This document shows positions 62,705 through 64,000 of a stretch of 64,000 nucleotides of DNA, piece after piece. The translations under genes and the position numbers were made by a program. The stretch's first letter is position 1. Every line of letters starts with the position of its first letter. The notes beneath the pieces were generated by a model. That model saw only the letters and a program-made list of their open reading frames with translations. It ran no database searches and was not told the DNA's origin. The stretch is from contig NZ_LN679998.1 in the NCBI RefSeq assembly GCF_000953675.1, positions 3,190,224 through 3,254,223 of the forward strand, written 5' to 3'. The stretch is from Paraclostridium sordellii (GTDB lineage Bacteria; Bacillota; Clostridia; Peptostreptococcales; Peptostreptococcaceae).

Positions 62705-63763
62705 ATGTTTTTTAAAGAAGTCAATGAAATAGATTTAGGTCAAACTACTATTGATAACATATTTATAGATATATTTATGCCTATGGCTAATGGATTATAC
62801 GTACAAGTTTATTTACTAGGCTATAGATATGCCTGTGATACGACTTCTAATCCTAATTTTGATAATAATTCTATTGCTAAAAACTTAAATATACCATTAT
62901 CTGATGTATTGTCTGCCTGGGATTTTTGGGAAGAAAAACAACTTATAAAAAAACATAAAGATGAAGGAAATAATGATTTTAGTTTTTCGATAGAATTTTT
63001 AGATTTGAAAAAAATATATATGGAAAACATATTAAATACAAATCAATCTATACAATCAGACGTTAACAACATTGTTTCAGCAGGTGAAAATCCTCAAATT
63101 AGAAAAATGTTTAATTCAATAAATCAAGTAGTAGGAAGATATCTACAACCAAGTGAAAAAATATCAATCCTAGATATGATGGATAAATATAATATGAGTA
63201 CAGATATGATTTTATGTGCTTATGAACACGTTAAGGAAAAGACAGGAACTTCTAAGCCGGTTAGCTACATAGAAGGTATTATAAGAAATTGGTATGATGC
63301 AAGCTTATATACCCCTGAAGAAGTAGAAAATAGCTTTTTAGAAAGAAGTAAAAGATTTATGATGTACAAAACTGTATTTAATGAGCTTGGATTTTCTAGA
63401 CAACCTACTAGAGCAGAAAAAGAAGTTATGGATAATTGGTTTGATAAATACAAATTTGATATAGAACTTATTTTAGAAGCTTGCTCTAAATCTAAAAATA
63501 TTTCAAATCCTTCAATATCTTATATTAATGGTATTGTTAAGAGTTGGAACGAAAAAAATATCAAAACATTAGAAGATCTAGCAGCATCTGAGGAAGAATT
63601 TAAACGTAAATCTGAAACGAAGAAGTCTAATTCTAGTACAAGTAAAGGTAATAGCCAAAAAGTAAAAACTAGATTCCACAATATAAATCAAACTTTCAAT
63701 AAGTATAGTTCAGATGAATTAGAAAAAATACTTCAAGAAAGTCAAAAGGGAAAATTTAAATAA
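62705..63763 (+). CDS. dnaD: DnaD-domain replication initiation protein
   Basis: A 352-aa primosome protein. The N-terminal winged-helix (DDBH1-like) region is about 1-105, and two DnaD/DnaB_2 (DDBH2) helical domains lie at about 130-200 and 220-290. Each has the repeated ending YIxGIxxxW (YIEGIIRNWYD, YINGIVKSWNE) that marks the domain's ssDNA-binding motif. The C-terminal tail is serine- and lysine-rich. It helps load the replicative helicase. GAGGTG precedes the ATG. The dnaC-like helicase loader gene follows after 22 bases. Confidence 0.9.
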   Translation: MFFKEVNEIDLGQTTIDNIFIDIFMPMANGLYVQVYLLGYRYACDTTSNPNFDNNSIAKNLNIPLSDVLSAWDFWEEKQLIKKHKDEGNNDFSFSIEFLDLKKIYMENILNTNQSIQSDVNNIVSAGENPQIRKMFNSINQVVGRYLQPSEKISILDMMDKYNMSTDMILCAYEHVKEKTGTSKPVSYIEGIIRNWYDASLYTPEEVENSFLERSKRFMMYKTVFNELGFSRQPTRAEKEVMDNWFDKYKFDIELILEACSKSKNISNPSISYINGIVKSWNEKNIKTLEDLAASEEEFKRKSETKKSNSSTSKGNSQKVKTRFHNINQTFNKYSSDELEKILQESQKGKFK

Positions 63764-63785
63764 TATATTTTAGGTAGGTGATTAG

Positions 63786-64000
63786 ATGAAAGAAATAACA
63801 CTTAGAGATATACTTACTTCATATGAAAGAAAAAGAGAACAATCAGAATGTGAACTAGAGGAAAGAAAAAAGAAAGTCTATTCTAGAATACCTGAAATAA
63901 AAGAAATAGATGATGAAATAGGATCTATAGGTTTAAAACTTGCTAAATTAGTTCTTTTAAATCCAAGTGATAAAGATAAAATATTAGAAGAAACAAAAAC
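63786..64000 (+). CDS. dnaC: DnaC/DnaI-like helicase loader, N-terminal part (cut by window end)
   Basis: An open frame from ATG at 63786 to the end of the window (71 codons). It begins MKEITLRDILTSYERKREQSE, with a charged coiled N-terminal region (LEERKKKVYSRIPEIKEIDDEIG) typical of clostridial DnaC ATP-binding proteins downstream of dnaD. The ATPase domain is not in view. AGGTG lies five bases upstream. The assignment rests on the N-terminus and position. Confidence 0.75.
   Translation, partial: MKEITLRDILTSYERKREQSECELEERKKKVYSRIPEIKEIDDEIGSIGLKLAKLVLLNPSDKDKILEETK

Noticed and set aside
1-64000. CRISPR array, tRNA genes, T-box leaders or insertion sequences
   Set aside because: I found no regularly spaced repeats, no cloverleaf sequences, no T-box TGGNACCGCG-like core and no transposase.

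Overview
The window is low-GC, densely coded chromosome of an endospore-forming Firmicute of the Peptostreptococcaceae (Clostridium difficile relatives). The evidence for sporulation is SpoIIR, SipL, YabG, Veg and a SleB-type hydrolase. Strong AGGAGG ribosome binding sites, frequent TTG/GTG starts and T-rich intrinsic terminators fit the same group. A secreted alpha-toxin-type zinc phospholipase C with a C-terminal PLAT domain points to the Paraclostridium bifermentans / Paeniclostridium sordellii branch. The sequence alone does not fix the species.

Layout, left to right. (1) 1-10.7 kb is housekeeping, mostly on the minus strand: an outward promoter that looks like an rRNA-type promoter, lysS, greA, dusB, coaX and panT behind a tandem-hairpin leader, a P1-family peptidase, birA, ftsH and tilS. 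(2) 10.9-20.2 kb is cell wall and sporulation: a polysaccharide deacetylase, DUF1934, murI, ddl, a SleB-like hydrolase, spoIIR, a GntR regulator, ispE, sipL, veg and yabG. (3) 20.3-26.1 kb: pseudouridine catabolism (psuK with an N-terminal helix-turn-helix, psuG), a 52-residue protein, a SEC-C protein, a UPF0489 protein, an RluA-type synthase, an rRNA methyltransferase-like protein and ferritin. (4) 26.1-28.4 kb: phospholipase C, with a LuxR-type regulator upstream whose leader carries a cyclic-di-GMP-II riboswitch. (5) 28.7-34.1 kb: pyrF-carA-carB behind a PyrR attenuation leader. (6) 34.1-40.7 kb: an AgrCA-like two-component pair without a peptide gene, a nitroreductase, aminopeptidase, a second PfkB kinase and a TtcA-like enzyme ending in a perfect 70-bp palindrome. 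(7) 40.7-44.5 kb: a MacAB-like efflux operon (adaptor, ATPase, permease, Yip1 protein) preceded by a leader with tiny ORFs and mutually exclusive hairpins. (8) 44.8-55.4 kb: a CrtI-like desaturase, YitT, the threonine-degradation pair kbl-tdh, then small accessory genes (DUF488, CGGC, DeoR, PhnA, TauE, DsrE, a uracil-DNA-glycosylase-like protein). (9) 55.6-60.2 kb: a 3.4-kb insert at the 3' end of rlmH, bounded by an exact 18-bp direct repeat, carrying a HerA ATPase and a DUF4297-like nuclease. (10) 60.3-64 kb: walJ/yycJ, an M1-type metallopeptidase, dnaD and the start of dnaC.

The strongest leads are five. First is the HerA/nuclease defence cassette sitting in the same rlmH site that SCC elements use in staphylococci. 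Second is the leader-peptide attenuator of the efflux operon. Third is the c-di-GMP-II riboswitch on a regulator next to the phospholipase toxin gene. Fourth is the tandem bulged-A hairpins ahead of panT, probably pan-motif RNAs. Fifth is the 70-bp palindrome at the end of ttcA. No tRNA, complete rRNA, CRISPR array or transposase was found.
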